Source of the DNA: an uncultured Alphaproteobacteria bacterium
Lineage (GTDB): Bacteria > Pseudomonadota > Alphaproteobacteria > RUG11792
Length of the DNA: 8,283 nt
Direction: 5' to 3'
Assembly (NCBI GenBank): GCA_958448685.1
Contig: CAUDEV010000050.1
Coordinates: 1-8,283 of the forward strand
Below the pieces are notes generated by a model. The model searched no databases and was not told where the DNA came from. It saw only the letters and a program-made list of their open reading frames with translations. Positions 7,926-8,283 of the stretch are shown piece after piece. Both the position numbers and the translations under genes were made by a program. Position 1 is the stretch's first letter, and each line of letters starts with the position of its first letter.

Positions 7926-8100
7926 CAGAAATTATTTTGGCATGGATATAAATATTTTTGTATTAGTTCATAAGAAATGGGAAAACTTAATATTATTTTT
8001 AGTGAACGTTATTATGAGTTCTTGTTTTCAGTATATCCTGTGTGATTTTTTCATGTTACACATCAAAAAATTCCTAAAATTTTATGGGACTTTTTAAGAT
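7926..8100. other. Intergenic AT-rich region with scattered inverted repeats
   Basis: No convincing gene is present; one chance-like 51-codon frame exists (7942-8097). A TGTGTGA-N10-TTACACA dyad (8039-8062, one G-T pairing) resembles a dimeric regulator site. A TAAAATTTTA palindrome lies at 8075-8084. The motif CAGTATATCC (8029-8038) is repeated inverted at 8122-8131. Together with 8101-8283 this makes about 400 bases without a gene. Confidence 0.4.
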
Positions 8101-8130
8101 TTGACACGAGAGAAGAGCGGGGGATATACT
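8101..8130 (+). promoter_or_regulatory. Candidate sigma70-type promoter facing out of the window
   Basis: A perfect -35 TTGACA (8101-8106), an 18-base spacer and a -10 TATACT (8125-8130, five of six) give a start near 8137. That start is directly before the paired structures at 8141-8198. The -10 lies inside the GGATATACTGG motif that recurs nearby, so a regulator of that motif could block it. No gene is seen downstream before the window ends. Confidence 0.5.
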
Positions 8131-8140
8131 GGAAATATAG

Positions 8141-8198
8141 GGGATATTCAGGTGCGCGACGTGTAGTATCCTGAATATTTTACCACACGTTGCGCGCC
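8141..8198 (+). ncRNA. Structured region with two competing hairpins (leader, small RNA or repeat)
   Basis: Two stems share sequence in the order A-B-A'-B'. Stem A pairs 8143-8152 (GATATTCAGG) with 8170-8179, 9 Watson-Crick pairs plus G-U. Stem B pairs 8151-8164 (GGTGCGCGACGTGT) with 8185-8198 (ACACGTTGCGCGCC), 14 pairs of which two are G-U. Strand B lies in the loop of A. Full formation of both is sterically difficult because no base separates them on the 5' side, so they probably compete, as in attenuators and riboswitches. All non-Watson-Crick pairs are G-U on the plus strand and would be A-C on the minus strand, which favours plus-strand RNA. No known RNA family is recognised. A dispersed DNA repeat is the main alternative. 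Confidence 0.4.
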
Positions 8199-8234
8199 AA
8201 AAAAGAAAATCCAAAACTGGCACCCTCTATAATA

Positions 8235-8254
8235 AACTTTTCGCAAGAAAAGTT
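8235..8254 (+). other. Perfect 8-bp hairpin with GCAA tetraloop
   Basis: AACTTTTC (8235-8242) and GAAAAGTT (8247-8254) pair perfectly around GCAA, a GNRA loop closed by C-G, a very stable RNA cap. A T run (8265-8269) comes only 10 bases later, so it is a poor plus-strand terminator. On the minus strand it is followed by TATTAT, also weak for termination. It may be part of the same structured RNA as 8141-8198. Confidence 0.5.
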
Positions 8255-8283
8255 ATCTCTCGACTTTTTAAACCCTTCCACCT

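Noticed and set aside
7942..8097. A 51-codon plus-strand frame starting at ATG 7942 (MDINIFVLVHKKWENLILFL...), hydrophobic in the middle.
   Set aside because: No ribosome binding site or promoter, a composition expected from T-rich DNA, and overlap with inverted repeats. It is possible as a small membrane protein but not supported.
8088..8271. Direct repeat GACTTTTTAA at 8088-8097 and 8262-8271, considered as target duplication of a small mobile element.
   Set aside because: Ten bases of AT-rich, T-run sequence can recur by chance, and no terminal inverted repeats of an insertion element adjoin them.

Overview
The window is about 8.3 kb of AT-rich bacterial chromosome. It most resembles a low-GC alphaproteobacterium, possibly host-associated (Holosporales-like or another low-GC lineage). 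The DnaE protein has alphaproteobacterial-style PHP motifs (HLRVHTAYSL, TDTNNMFGAFEF, GIQPIMG). The initiator tRNA encodes its CCA end and has an A29-U41 pair, a variant I recall from some alphaproteobacteria. A type VI secretion gene is also present. The lineage is inferred from reading motifs and was not tested by any search.

Left part (1-1158): the 3' end of an RluA-family pseudouridine synthase gene runs, after a 4-base gap, into an unrecognised 261-residue gene. That gene ends at a clear stem-loop terminator (1034-1061). A 138-base intergenic space then carries the terminator, a candidate extended -10 promoter and a 12-base palindrome in front of dnaE.

Centre (1159-5616): dnaE encodes the replicative DNA polymerase III alpha subunit. 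It is full length and starts with TTG. It is followed after 51 bases by a gene for a putative glycoside hydrolase of the DUF4015 (PF13200) TIM-barrel family.

Right centre (5617-7188): a large near-perfect inverted repeat and a strong sigma70-type promoter precede the initiator tRNA gene (tRNA-fMet, CAT). Only 17 bases after the tRNA, and with no terminator between, begins tssG, a T6SS baseplate gene that again starts with TTG. A tightly coupled 107-residue gene of unknown function follows. tssG is not next to tssF here, so the T6SS genes of this genome are probably scattered.

Right part (7189-8283): an AlkD-like DNA glycosylase gene lies convergent on the minus strand. The last 400 bases hold no convincing gene but are rich in structure. 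There are four related GGATATnCnGG motifs in both orientations, a promoter-like TTGACA-N18-TATACT, two strong hairpins that share bases and so compete, and a GNRA-capped hairpin. This is the least explained part of the window and looks like a regulatory leader, a small RNA or a dispersed repeat. The window ends before any downstream gene is visible.
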